Below, piece by piece: positions 47,201-57,894 of a stretch of 64,000 nt of DNA (positions are counted from its first letter, which is position 1; each line of letters opens with the position of its first letter). The DNA comes from Steinernema hermaphroditum. Taxonomy: Eukaryota; Nematoda; Chromadorea; Rhabditida; Steinernematidae. The notes beneath the pieces were generated by a model. That model saw only the letters and a program-made list of their open reading frames with translations. It searched no databases and was not told where the DNA came from. The translations under genes were made by a program, and so were the position numbers. The stretch spans positions 12,896,001 to 12,960,000 of the forward strand of contig CM059622.1 of NCBI GenBank assembly GCA_030435675.1, in the 5' to 3' direction.

Positions 47201-48728
47201 TTCGCAATGAGCCACAGACAGTTCGGAGAAGACAAAGAAGTTCACTTCCTTCGATACCGATAGTCCTCGAATTGTCTACTGGATTAGACCAGGACAAAAA
47301 CGATACCATAAGTGTCACTCTTTGGGTTGGCGGACTGTGGCTCGTGCCCCCGTCCTTGTGATTGCAGACTTCAAAAATTGCTCAAATTTCTCCTATCTAC
47401 AATGTAGTTTCCATCTTACTTACCCACATGCGAAAAGTACTGTCACAGTAAGGATCGGTCAAAATAGTAAATGTACTGAAAGAAACGAAGTTTACCGTAA
47501 GTATCCCTGATTCACATCGAAATGACCCCCTTTTGTTGCAGTTCAAACGATTTGGGACACTTTTGACGATGGCCGAGATACTTATAAGGGAAATTTCGTT
47601 CGATCCTTTCCGATTGTGATCCCGACATTCCTTCTTCTCTATGGTAATCGACGCGGCATCTCCATCGGGTTGAGATCCGGGTTGCCTCAGGGCCATTCTT
47701 GAAGGTGGGTCGAGAAGTTTAGGATCCACTCCTTGCCCGCTGTTGACTTCCGTAGGCAAGAGCCCAGTCTTCCCGGCGCGTCCTTAGAAATTTTGTTGAT
47801 TTTCATTACAGAAAAGTCGAGCCCTTTCCATGTGGTCCCTGAACAGGATGTTTGATACATATCATTGCGGAGATGCTTTCACAACATGCATTCATGTTTG
47901 CTTTCAGCGATGTTGTGACGCTCACAGCTCATCGGATGTCGTCAAGCCCTCAAAAATGGATCAGCACTTCCTGTTTTCTCAGCGGGAAACGCGGCTTCCG
48001 GCCCTACAGCGACGATCACACCCCCAGAGACACATTCCCACTCGTCTACGTCACTGATCACTGTTTTCCCACAACAATCACGAGACCCGTCCACAATTCA
48101 TCGGAAGCGTCACTATGTGACTCACTTCCTTCCAAAGTCAGTCACCGCACACGTGTTTGCTGAGCCTCACCGCCGATTACGGACCGTCGTTTGCCCTGCA
48201 AAGGAGATTCTCTGACGAAATCGCCACCCCGGGAAGCTTTTGAATCGGTCGTTAGCGTCACTTCGGCGGTCGCCGTCTTCAAAACGCTTTTGCATTTTCC
48301 CCTTTGTTCTTTTGTTCAGTGAAAACGTAAACAAACCCGTTTGTCCACATCAAGCCGCTTCGCATATCCGCTTTGTCTTTCCGCGCGCTGTCCCTTCTTC
48401 TTCCTTCGAAGACGCCCACGGAGGGAGTCGAGAATAGGGGCTCGGAGACAAGCGGAGACGGGACAAGAGACGACAGCGTATTTGCCTTGCAGCCGAGTGG
48501 AGGAGAGGAAGTAAAAACACGACAAGTGGATAGACGTGTACTTTGCTCGAAAAACAAATCGCCGAAAATATTGCAGACGACGACGCAGTCCATAATCAGT
48601 GCCAAACGGATTAGGGTGCACTCTAAAAATGGATGTCACATGACGATAGAACCCTACTGAAAAATAAACAACATCGACGATTAAAATATGAATAGAGCGA
48701 CGACAAATATCGAGGATTCGTGAATAGC
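44290..48728. other. Intergenic, no gene recognised
   Basis: About 4.4 kb without recognisable coding exons. A GC-rich patch at about 44,290-44,660 and another at about 47,900-48,500 could be regulatory. A 106-codon plus frame at 46510-46830 is open but featureless. Confidence 0.45.
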
Positions 48729-49243
48729 GATGCACTTTGGATCATATGGACATCTTTTACAGAGCGGATCTGTCAATTTTTAAAACATTTCTTAGTGTCT
48801 GTCCCAAAGATTCTTGAGAGCCTTCGATCGCATTTAGTTGTATATCTATTGGAAGCTTTGGGTCCTTTTCTGTATTGCTTGAGCCAAGAGCTGACACCCT
48901 ATAGCAATGCACTTTGGATCATATGGACATCTTTGAAGGAGCGAATCTGAGAGTTTGAGAGTTTACATTCTGGCGTTCTGCTAGCATTGAGTTCCCACGA
49001 TCTTCACAAAGTCATCTTATCTTTGGTCTGCCTTTCGACGTGTTGTCAGTGGCCTCTATTCTGAAATCAGTGATACTTACGACGGTCTACGGCCCGACTC
49101 GTCATGCTCCATGCAAATTTCCCAGCAGATCTGTCGATTTTTAAAACATTTCTTGGTGCCTGACCCAAAGGTTCTTCAGAGCCTTCGGTTGCATTCAGTC
49201 GCATATCTGTTGGAAGCTTTGGGTCCTGTTTTTATGCTGCGTC
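48729..49243. repeat. Direct-repeat cluster (about 150-base unit, rearranged)
   Basis: ATGCACTTTGGATCATATGG occurs at 48730 and 48907. The adjoining segment ATCTGTCAATTTTTAAAACA ... TTGGAAGCTTTGGGTCC occurs at about 48,767-48,872 and again, with about a dozen substitutions, at 49,126-49,228. In the first copy the two parts are contiguous. In the second they are separated by about 165 unrelated bases, so an insertion or a third deleted copy is likely. Confidence 0.85.
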
Positions 49244-49249
49244 GTTAGT

Positions 49250-50270
49250 TTTTTTTTTTTTGATGCACACAGTGAGACAAATCCACCGATCTTGTATGAG
49301 ATTGAGCCGACCATCACTCACATTGTGTTTATTCGTAACTGATGATCGCGGGATTATATGGAACAAACAGATATTGTGTGACCCAGACAACACACTTTTA
49401 CACCAGATGTTCTCGTCGGCATATCCTATGAAACAAAAGTCATGATGAGAGACGATCCCATCTTTTTGCTTAAAGAAAGGCACATTTATGCTGTACAGTG
49501 ATCGCCTTGGAAATCCGGCATATTGGGGAAACGCTCGTCTATAGATTTTGTTCAGAAACTAGTGCTAATCAACCTTACTGGTTCACATAGGATACACCAA
49601 TTCTTGTTTTTAGTCCAAGTGCATATCATCTGTACTATATGAAGCCTTATGACGAGAAGATAATAAGCAAAGGATTCACTGTTGACAACGTAGGATTATA
49701 CGTGTCCAATCTATAAGATTATCCGGTTTAAACGCTGATGTCGCCTAAGCAACCAGGAAAGCTTCTCAAATTTGAGATAACACGTTGACCTAAAGCATCT
49801 GATGAAATTGTCATCTGTATACATAATTTCAGGAAGGAACAACCGTTCAAAAGAGAACTCCGTTTGCACTCGATCTGTCCCCAAAAAAAGAGCACCACCA
49901 TAGCCGCACCCTAACAAAATGTTTGCCTGAAACAAAGCAAACAACTCTCTTGTGTTCTGTTCTTTGTGTCCTTGCCGGCGCTCGAGAGGCTCCTCGTCCG
50001 TGTAAGTAACTCGACATCCTGTTTCCTTCCCTCTGAACTCTGACATAAGTGCGCCGCGCCCCGCGCAAACAGTGATCGACCATTGCCGCCATCCTTACAC
50101 AATAGAGAGAAAAAAACTTGTTTTCCCGAGTTTGAAGAAACGAGGAGACGACTTTAATGGCGCCATTGTAATGAAAGTGGATTACGCCGACGTCCTCAAC
50201 GGACACCTCACGACTCCGAACTCTTTGGACCCACCGCCAATCGCACCGAAACGAAAACATCCCGGAATGT
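49250..50270. other. Intergenic DNA; poly-T run and GC-richer patch
   Basis: It begins with a run of thymines at about 49,247-49,260. From about 49,860 the DNA becomes GC-richer, with long chance frames on the minus strand (up to 185 codons) that show no known domain. I do not call them genes. Confidence 0.4.
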
Positions 50271-50273
50271 TGG

Positions 50274-50439
50274 CTATAAATAAAAGTGCGATTACACATT
50301 CGCGCTGTACTTCCTCGTGATGGAATCCTTGATAGCCGTGACCTTCCTTTCGGTCTGTTTGCACTGGCTTCGCCGCCGACCACCGAGTAATCTCCGATGG
50401 TCAAAGATCGCGGTCAACGGCCAATTTTATTGGCAATAA
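50274..50439 (+). promoter_or_regulatory. TATA-box promoter candidate with short hydrophobic ORF
   Basis: CTATAAATAAAAG at about 50,274 is a near-perfect TATA box. Forty-odd bases downstream ATG (50320) opens a 39-codon frame, MESLIAVTFLSVCLHWLRRR..., ending at TAA 50437-50439. The first 17 residues are hydrophobic and are followed by three arginines, like a signal-anchor sequence. It could be a micropeptide or the first exon of a membrane protein (a GT donor exists at about 50,412), but I saw no following exon. Confidence 0.3.
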
Positions 50440-51674
50440 CATCGTCTGCACGAACGGAGCCATCGTCTGAGGCGCCCTGGGAACAGGTTGACACTGTATC
50501 TGGGCTAAGGGCAAAGTTTATAGGAATTACAACGACTTCATACTTTTGAGCGACAGCTCCGTCTTCCCGGACTCCGACTTCATGTTTTTTTCCTTTTGTG
50601 ATCGTGTGATTAGTGGACTTTACAAAAATGTGACAGATAAGCAGTTGAAACAAAGGTTGTCGCACTAAAACAGCATTTTTTGCTAAAAGCGATACGTGAT
50701 CAGCCTGTTTCAGAGAATGCCGATTTTTGTGGGGTTGATGGCTGATACAGGATAGGAAGTAAAGAGCCTTTTGAACGCTTCATTATTTCCTAGCGTCCCA
50801 GAGCGTTCATCCTCTTCACGGGGAATAAAGTTAAACATTCGTATTCTCTTGATGTTCTATGTACACTATAAATGAAATTCATAAAGCGATGAAAATAAGT
50901 TGGAATTGTAATCAAATCTTTTCGAGGAGGCGAAGACATATTAGTTCAGCGAAAAACTAGCTATTGTCTCACTCGTTGAGACCTACGATCAAAAGCCAGA
51001 TGGCAATTTAAAATTGCTTGATGATGGAAAAAGCTCATGAGCATCTGGAGGTTTCGCAACAAAAATAGCAATTTCGAGCTCCGCGGAACAGATGTGTGAA
51101 TCAGTGATAGAAATGAGACATCTGAGCCATCTTAGCATCATAAATACGAGAAGTTCATCAACGGTGTCCAAAGTCTACTTAGTACCTATTGCACAGTAAA
51201 CGGACCCTCATACTTGTCAACATTTCTCTCATGAATGGCATATGCAAAAAAACTGTATTCTAGAAATGCTAGAATGATAGCCATATGCGATGAAACTCTC
51301 TCGAAAATCTCATCAGTTCCTCCTTCTTAATTCGCATTGAATCACAAATTGCAACATACCCATTCTCCTTTTCTGATGCAATAGACCTCTCTAGACCTAG
51401 ACCCCTTTACACCAAAACAAGATTTGGCACATAATTTCATTTTGCGGTGACAAATTACATATGACACATACAGATCACTTAACGGAGATAATATGACAAA
51501 CATGTGGCAGCGCCTAGCTGTGCAGGAATGACACATGTTCAGTCGAAAACAAGTGGCAGGGGTGAAAGAGCAGTGCTGGCAGAACAGCGGTTCTTTTTGC
51601 ACACATTCTTTTCTGTTGGATCGGATAACAAACTGAAAACAGTGTATGTTCAATTCAACGAGTAAAGACACGGA

Positions 51675-51721
51675 ATCTTGTAGAATATCTTAGTCTTGTA
51701 GAATATCTTATCTTAGTCTTA
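51675..51721. repeat. Short tandem array
   Basis: The unit TCTTGTAGAATATCTTAG repeats about two and a half times with a small internal duplication (ATCTTATCTTAGTCTT). It is simple slippage-type DNA. Confidence 0.85.
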
Positions 51722-51879
51722 CAACACTTAGTGCTTGATACAAAGTAAACGAGGATAACTTAACTGAAACTGCAGTTAAATCGGATACAAAACAGAATCG
51801 CATTAAAATCGGTGAGTAGGTATCATTTTTCATTTTCACATTTCCATAGGTCTTTGATTTTGTGTACTCCGAAATCGGC

Positions 51880-52005
51880 TCGTCTACTCGCTCTCTCTGA
51901 GGCTGTCTGAACCGAATGAGTTGAGTGAGCAGTCGTTTTCGGCCGTCGCTCTTGGCGCAAGAATCGCCCCACCTCCCAGAAGGCCTCGAACACTAAGAAG
52001 CTGTA
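51880..52005. repeat. Dispersed repeat family R1, copy 3
   Basis: This aligns in order with 15,690-15,860: TC(G/T)TC.ACTC.CTCTCTGAGGCTGT, GAGTTGAGTGAGCAGTCGT, GAATCGCCCC.CCTCCCAGAAG and GAACAC.AAGAAGCTGTA. Finding it about 36 kb away shows that the family is interspersed rather than a local duplication. Confidence 0.6.
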
Positions 52006-53194
52006 AAAAATTATTTCTCAAAAATTACAGGAAGAAACTACCGAAAAAAAAGACAGATTACGGGATGCATGGAGCTGACTGATTCAAACAGAGTAGATCG
52101 CTTGAGATCAGGGGCTGATTTTGCCCCATGATGCTCAGTGCAACTTTTCAAACTGTGATGCCAGCCAACGCTGATAGAATGCCTAAAAAACTGTATCGCT
52201 TTCTTCTTAGCGCAACAGAACAACCCTGTCGTCCTTACGCTTCTCATGACAAAGCTGTTTATCCTTTAAAATCGCCTTTGTGGATGAGGCCACCCGCAAG
52301 CTAGTAATGGTTGCCCACTGAATTCGTATATGGAACACTGAGACGTTTCGATGGCTTCTGATGGCAATGTTTGAACTGAGGTTTGCATGAAGGAAGGCTA
52401 GTGGAATACTCGAGACTTGAATGATGATATCAGAAAGAGTGAGAGGTGGTAAAGAAAAACATAAGAAGCATATATGCCATCCGATGCAATTCTAGCCAAA
52501 ATTTATGTCACCATATCTATTTGAGACCTGTACGTCATATGCCGTGTTTTCTCTCCTACCTACAGGAGCTATTCCTCATCCAGTAAATGGTGTATCGTCT
52601 TGTTACAACAGGTGAGAAATTCCTGATGTCAAACACGAACTTCGTCTCGGCACATTAGGAAACCCATAAATTGCGCCTTCCGCCTTGCAAAGTCTCCCGC
52701 GTTCACGCATCTCTCAGAATCCGGTTTGCAGACGGCGGTTCGAAACCGAATTCTTGCAAAACCCGGCGATCGCTCATCGCCATTGTAACAGCCGCGAGCA
52801 GAAGTGATAGCAGAGCGCCCTATTCGCCTTTCCATTTCGAAACATTCCCGCAAAACGAGTTTTGCGCCAACCGAAGCGCTTCCATCTGTGATTGGGAATT
52901 GCGAAATGCGGACTGATAAGAGCAAGATTAATATTTAGTGGTTGTGATCGACTCGTGACACGTCGACATGGTGGAGATCGACGCGCCGTTCGCGGTTCGT
53001 TAAAATTTGCATGGATTTGAATGAATTCGACGGGCAAGGCTCAATTTATGCGATCAAGAAGAGTTACACCGTTTGATAGATTTCGAGGGACCGACAGCTA
53101 GGAGCAAGAAGTGGGCTTGAAGTATGTGGAGTCGTGGAGTCTAATACTTAAGAACGGATGAAACTCTCAGTCGCTTCCCCACTTTGGTAGATTC

Positions 53195-53425
53195 CGCTTA
53201 CGATCACGCCTAACTCGATAATGGACACGGTGCATCTCTAGAGGTCCACAATAGAAACGTTCTGAGGGGCAACGCCTGACGAAGACTCCATGCCACCGTT
53301 GACTCCCTAAAGAGGGCTCTGGAGCAAACAAGGGATCACTCTGGACACCCTGGCGTGCATTGTGGGAAATTTCAAGAAGTGTGTTCAAAACTGGAGGCGG
53401 CCACTTCAAGTGACGTCTGCTGTAT
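53195..53425 (+). pseudogene. Relic of a Tc1/mariner-type transposase C-terminus
   Basis: In shifting plus-strand frames the DNA reads SPN..MDTV (the region of the third catalytic Asp, normally SPDLNPxDY), then HATVDSLKRALEQ, then ACIVGNFKKCVQNWRR. These are typical successive blocks of the transposase C-terminal part in mariner-like elements. Stops and at least two frameshifts interrupt it. No terminal inverted repeats were found around it. It appears distinct from the better-preserved element at 28.5 kb. Confidence 0.6.
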
Positions 53426-53854
53426 GTGTGCTGTTTTACTGAAATTTTAGCTGAATAAAATGATGAACGAGATCCTACATCCTTCTTGCAAAAAAATCGT
53501 TTTTTCGTATTCCTGAACTTTATGAATGTTCTGTATTATGGCACAAAGAGAGCAAACGTCACACCATAGTCGTGGGTTGCCTTCTTTCGTCAATAAGGAG
53601 CACGAAAATGATGAACGATGTCATATCAAGTGATACTCATCTTATATCGAGAACTGTACACGTTATGTCACTTTAACAAGAAAGTACGCTGTGACACTGG
53701 TACTCGTTTCCCGTAATAGCGCGAGAAATTATATGCAGTTCGTAGAAAACGTCTACATTTCGGCAGACGACACGTGAATAACAAACTTCCATTATCACAT
53801 TGCGTTTCTTGAAAGAAAATACAGCAGAAACGTTCCTAGAAAAAATCCTTCACC

Positions 53855-54082
53855 ATGAAACTGTTCCTGTCTGTCACCGTTCTAGTCTTGCTCATTTCCC
53901 TAGTCAATTCGCGCCCTCTGGATGATGTCAACTACGTGGGTGTTGACAGTCATTTGCCGTCCAGTATATCCTTCGATGAACAAGACCTCTTCAACACTGT
54001 AGTGACCAGAAGAAGAGGACACTTCGTCCATATTCTTTGTTTCGATGGACTCATACGAAAGTTGACGAATCTCTGTCAGTGA
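53855..54082 (+). CDS. Short secreted peptide precursor (75 residues), family unknown
   Basis: A single-exon frame starts at an ATG in a good context (CACCATG). The N-terminus MKLFLSVTVLVLLISLVNS is a classic signal peptide with cleavage expected after NS (residue 19). An acidic/polar propeptide follows to about residue 51. A tribasic site RRR (52-54) then precedes a 21-residue C-terminal peptide, GHFVHILCFDGLIRKLTNLC plus Q. Its two cysteines (62 and 74) could form a disulfide ring of 13 residues. This layout (signal, spacer, basic cleavage site, Cys-bridged end peptide) is that of a neuropeptide or peptide-hormone precursor; an antimicrobial peptide is another option. I do not recognise the family. 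AATAAA follows 293 bases after the stop. Confidence 0.65.
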   Translation: MKLFLSVTVLVLLISLVNSRPLDDVNYVGVDSHLPSSISFDEQDLFNTVVTRRRGHFVHILCFDGLIRKLTNLCQ

Positions 54083-54374
54083 TCAGTTTGTAAAAATTAC
54101 ATTCCGCTAACAAGTAAGTAAAGCAAAGTAAAAGTAAAAAGTGGTGCTCTAAATTGTTAATGGATCTGCAAATGTTATCTTTCCATCGTAACCGACGGAT
54201 GAGAATAACTAAAAAAGGCAAATGTATTTGTGGTATATGGGCGACTGACATAGTTTTCCGACGTTCACTGGCGTGCTTGTGAAATATGATCACAGGTTGA
54301 CGTCTGATTTGAAGGTGGCAAAGGCATTCCTATTTTATACGAACTTGCATGTAACATTACTGTTTATAGTGCAA

Positions 54375-54380
54375 AATAAA
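54375..54380 (+). terminator. Polyadenylation signal after the secreted-peptide gene
   Basis: AATAAA lies in AT-rich DNA 293 bases downstream of the peptide stop codon. It is the first clear candidate on this strand after the gene. Confidence 0.5.
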
Positions 54381-57300
54381 ATTTCTCTGTTCCTCAATTT
54401 TACATGGTCTTTTGAGTTCTCGGTGGGTTGGTCTCACTAAGACAGTTTGTGGAAAAGGCCTAGAGACAGGAGAAATGTCTCCTCCGCTCTGACACCTTTA
54501 TAAGTTCCACGGAACTACAGTGAATGCTCACCAAAAAACAACGAAATACGTAACAGTTGACAAGATACGTAAGTCGCTGTCGTCGCGCGGTAAATCCACA
54601 AGACTGCACCACAATCTATCCAAATGATCAGAGTTCGGCATTCCTGAGACCTTGCACGTTCTGACTCAAGTGAGAATATTCCGACATTCCAGGTTGTTCT
54701 TCATGCCGTAGGCTGTAGAGGAATGAATTCTTCGCCCTGGTTTTCCCGAAGTTAATAGTTCGTATTGTGCTATGGGGAACGATTGTGACTTATCGCGATT
54801 ACCGAAGAAGGGCAAGAGTAAGTAGAGCTGTAGTTTTTGATGCAAGATGTCCGTTGAGTTGCTTCAGATCGTTTATGTTGTCCATGTCCCGTTTGCGTTG
54901 TCCACAAGTCGAAGTCCGCCCCACGTGCCTTGTTGTAATGCCGGATTTTGCTGTCTGTTGCTCACCGATCACTGGGAACACAGATGAAAAACCCAATAGC
55001 TTGTACGTAAGTATTTACAACCACAAAAATATCACAACGAAACTTCAGCTAAACAAAGTTGGACAGTCGCAGGGAACGCTTTCAAAGTGATGCAAAGAGA
55101 GCGACGAGCGCCTACTATTGGCCTATTACGAATCTGACATCCTCGTTGACCAACCATTTCTGATGTGAATGCTCGCCCCTTCACAGTTGAAATTCAAGCG
55201 ACGTAGCAAGACGCTTTAAAAAATGGAAGATTTCGAAAGAAGAATGTGACATTATTTAATACCATATTTAATACCATGATGTACTCACTTCCTTGCCGAA
55301 CCTTCTAAGTCTCCAGGGATCCAAACTAACTCCGTCTTTGTGTCTTTGCATTTCATAGAGTTCACATGCCGTGAGCACGAACAAAACTGTGTTGACGTTA
55401 AAAGCATTCCATCGTCTTCCACGTGCATTAGGGGTGCCCAGAAGAAGTTTATTCTTTTATGGATGAGTGCTTACTATCAGCAAATGAAAACACGTCAACA
55501 ACATCAACTTCCCTGTACGCTAAATTACGTTATCTTCTCCCTTCAGCGGCCACTTAGTCACGTCTATGAATGGTGTCGTTCCAGGAGACGACTATGTGTT
55601 CTTTATTAGCTCAGATCTCCAAGTTTAGATAAGGGAATTGCGACAATTCTGATTATCTGTCTGGCGTTATCTATGTGTGCATCAGCAATTTGTGCTACTT
55701 GGAAATGCCCTTGCAGAGATAACTCTTCCGCCTTTCTTCCCTTCGACCAACTTTAAAAACAGACCCGAGCCAGTCAACAATTAGAGTTGGGTCTTGAAAT
55801 CGTTTTGCCTCTCAGAAACTAATTCCATTACTCGCTTTATTACTTCGTTCTGCCACTCTAAACAACTTCCCTACACGCCTGTGCCATTTTGAATTTCCCC
55901 TAGTACTCCGACTCGGGCACCTGTGTCCCCGACTCTCCTGCACATGCTCATTAGCCTTTAAGCGTACCTTCAGATTATCGGCTTCGCTAGATACCCTCGG
56001 GAGCGTCTCCTCCTCGTCCCTTGGCCGTTAGTCACGCGTCGCGTGTAATTACACAAAGCAAGCGCCTATTTGTCTTAATTAACGCCTTCATCGCCGCCGT
56101 TTGACGCCGACGGTCGTGACAAACGAGGAAGATTCCGGACCTCGGTCGGTCAGAGGTCCCATCCGAGGCGCTCCTCTCAATCCCATCGACATCGCGACGA
56201 CGACGGGGCATTATCAAACATAGAGGTGCGCCGCGCAAATAATCGGCTCTTGGTGGCGGAGTATCCGGCGAGGAGCGCACTAACGAGCTCCTCGATCTGC
56301 TGCTCTGTGCTTCATGTTATCGCAACCTTTCAGGTATGTTTCAGCATTTTTGTCGTCTATGAAGATAATGAGCGTGGTGGATTGCGAAATCGAGGTAAAC
56401 TGAGTGCGGAGGGAGTGAATGCAGAGCGGTTCTACATGTGCATAGTTAGAGAAGGACGATCTTGTCCTCTGCAGAGACGGAAGTGCGCTACTCGGGGCAT
56501 CAGCAGCTAAAACTCGCTGACCTACTGCTGCGCTATGCGCTAGATGAGTCCAACCTGAAATTATCCTAAACACTGTTTACGCCTAGGTCATGTGGCGCAG
56601 CTTGCTTCTGATTTCTATCGGAAATGTTATAAAGCGGGCTCTCTGCCAAGTCAACGGATGATAAAGTTTTCATTTTGTGGAGTTTTCTATTGCACTCTCA
56701 ACCTATCTACCATGAACGTCATGGCTCCTAGAAGGCCTGGAACTCTCACTTTATCCATAGTGTGCCAACTGTGGCGTATTAAGATCATAACTTAGGATTT
56801 TTGTGCAGATTTTGACCGTTAGAAATGAGTGATATACTACAGTTAGAAATGAGTGACATATACATAGTGACTACAGAACCTAGGTGGAAATCGCGAATCC
56901 TCCCTTTTTAAGATAAAAATTCTGCTCGGTTATTCGTGCCTCATTGATTAATGCGCGTAGCCTTATAAAGAAAATGAACGCAAACCCATCTTTCAACGTC
57001 AAGCTTAGCCGAATAGAGAGATAGACCGGTGCTGAGAAACTAGACCTACGCACATACTTATAAGCATTAAAAATAATAAATATAAAAGACAAATATAGAA
57101 CTCAAATCAGTTTGGTTAACGTTTGCCTCAACCACATAATTACTTACTCTTAGCGAGACCTTTTATGTTGTAGACCGATCATTCAATATCTTTAGATTAA
57201 AAGGTCCAGTGATCTTAGAACTAACAGACCTTCCGCTCAAAAAACCGGCCTCCGCCAGCCTGCTTCCAAATTCCACCTAATTCCCATCCGGCCCCAATTC

Positions 57301-57890
57301 CGAGCACTCCTTTGTTTGTTTTTGTCACCCTTCCATTGGATATGCAAAGCTGAAACCTGAGCCTCATCCTCATGTTGCGTTTCCCTTAGACACCTGAACC
57401 CCACAAAGTACTCCGTGCAATTACCGTAATTAATTTAACGTCATCTCCTCGTCTAGAGGACATCGACAATTTCCTCTTGAACCTTGTCGAGCATGCAGGA
57501 AAGGTCCTCGACGTTCAAATTAGGCCTTTCGGCGTCAACGATGCGTTCACTGGTCACTTCTTTGGATTTTTAGTGCCTATTGATTAGTCATTAAATCCAT
57601 AATCCATTAAGATTTTGCCGGATGTTGAGAAGTTTCTCCTCCGCCGTCCTTACTTTAGGGCCGCGTGGACTAAACTTGATTAGGCGATTCCATTCTTCTT
57701 TTGAGTGGGTTTGTGGAATTCCGCGGTGACGTTGAGTATCCTCTCGTAGACGCTAATTGCTGGATGTCGATGTTTGTGGAGGTGTTGACGGATTGATCTG
57801 TTAGGGCGATGGATATAAGGGGGTGTGCAAGCAGGTCAGTGACGTGATCGCTTTCAGTGACCATCTTGTGCCGACAGTTGGCCGCCGCAA
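54381..57890. other. Intergenic, no gene recognised
   Basis: No coding exon is identified. GC-rich, homeodomain-word-containing islands at about 55,990-56,330 (TGTAATTACAC, TTAATTAACG) and 57,240-57,480 (CCGTAATTAATT) may be regulatory, the latter possibly for the innexin gene that follows. A 24-base tandem duplication (GTTAGAAATGAGTGA...) lies at about 56,818-56,865. Confidence 0.45.
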
Positions 57891-57894
57891 CGAA

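Larger units (their letters stand above)
50440..53190. other. Intergenic DNA with repeats
   Basis: No gene is recognised. It contains a short tandem array at 51,675-51,721, the third copy of dispersed repeat R1 at 51,880-52,005, and a GC-richer island at about 52,640-53,050 with no convincing frame. Confidence 0.45.

Noticed and set aside
49847..50404. 185-codon open frame on the minus strand
   Set aside because: It overlaps GC-richer DNA open in several frames, shows no domain, signal or coding-like codon bias, and covers the TATA-box candidate on the other strand. Treated as chance.
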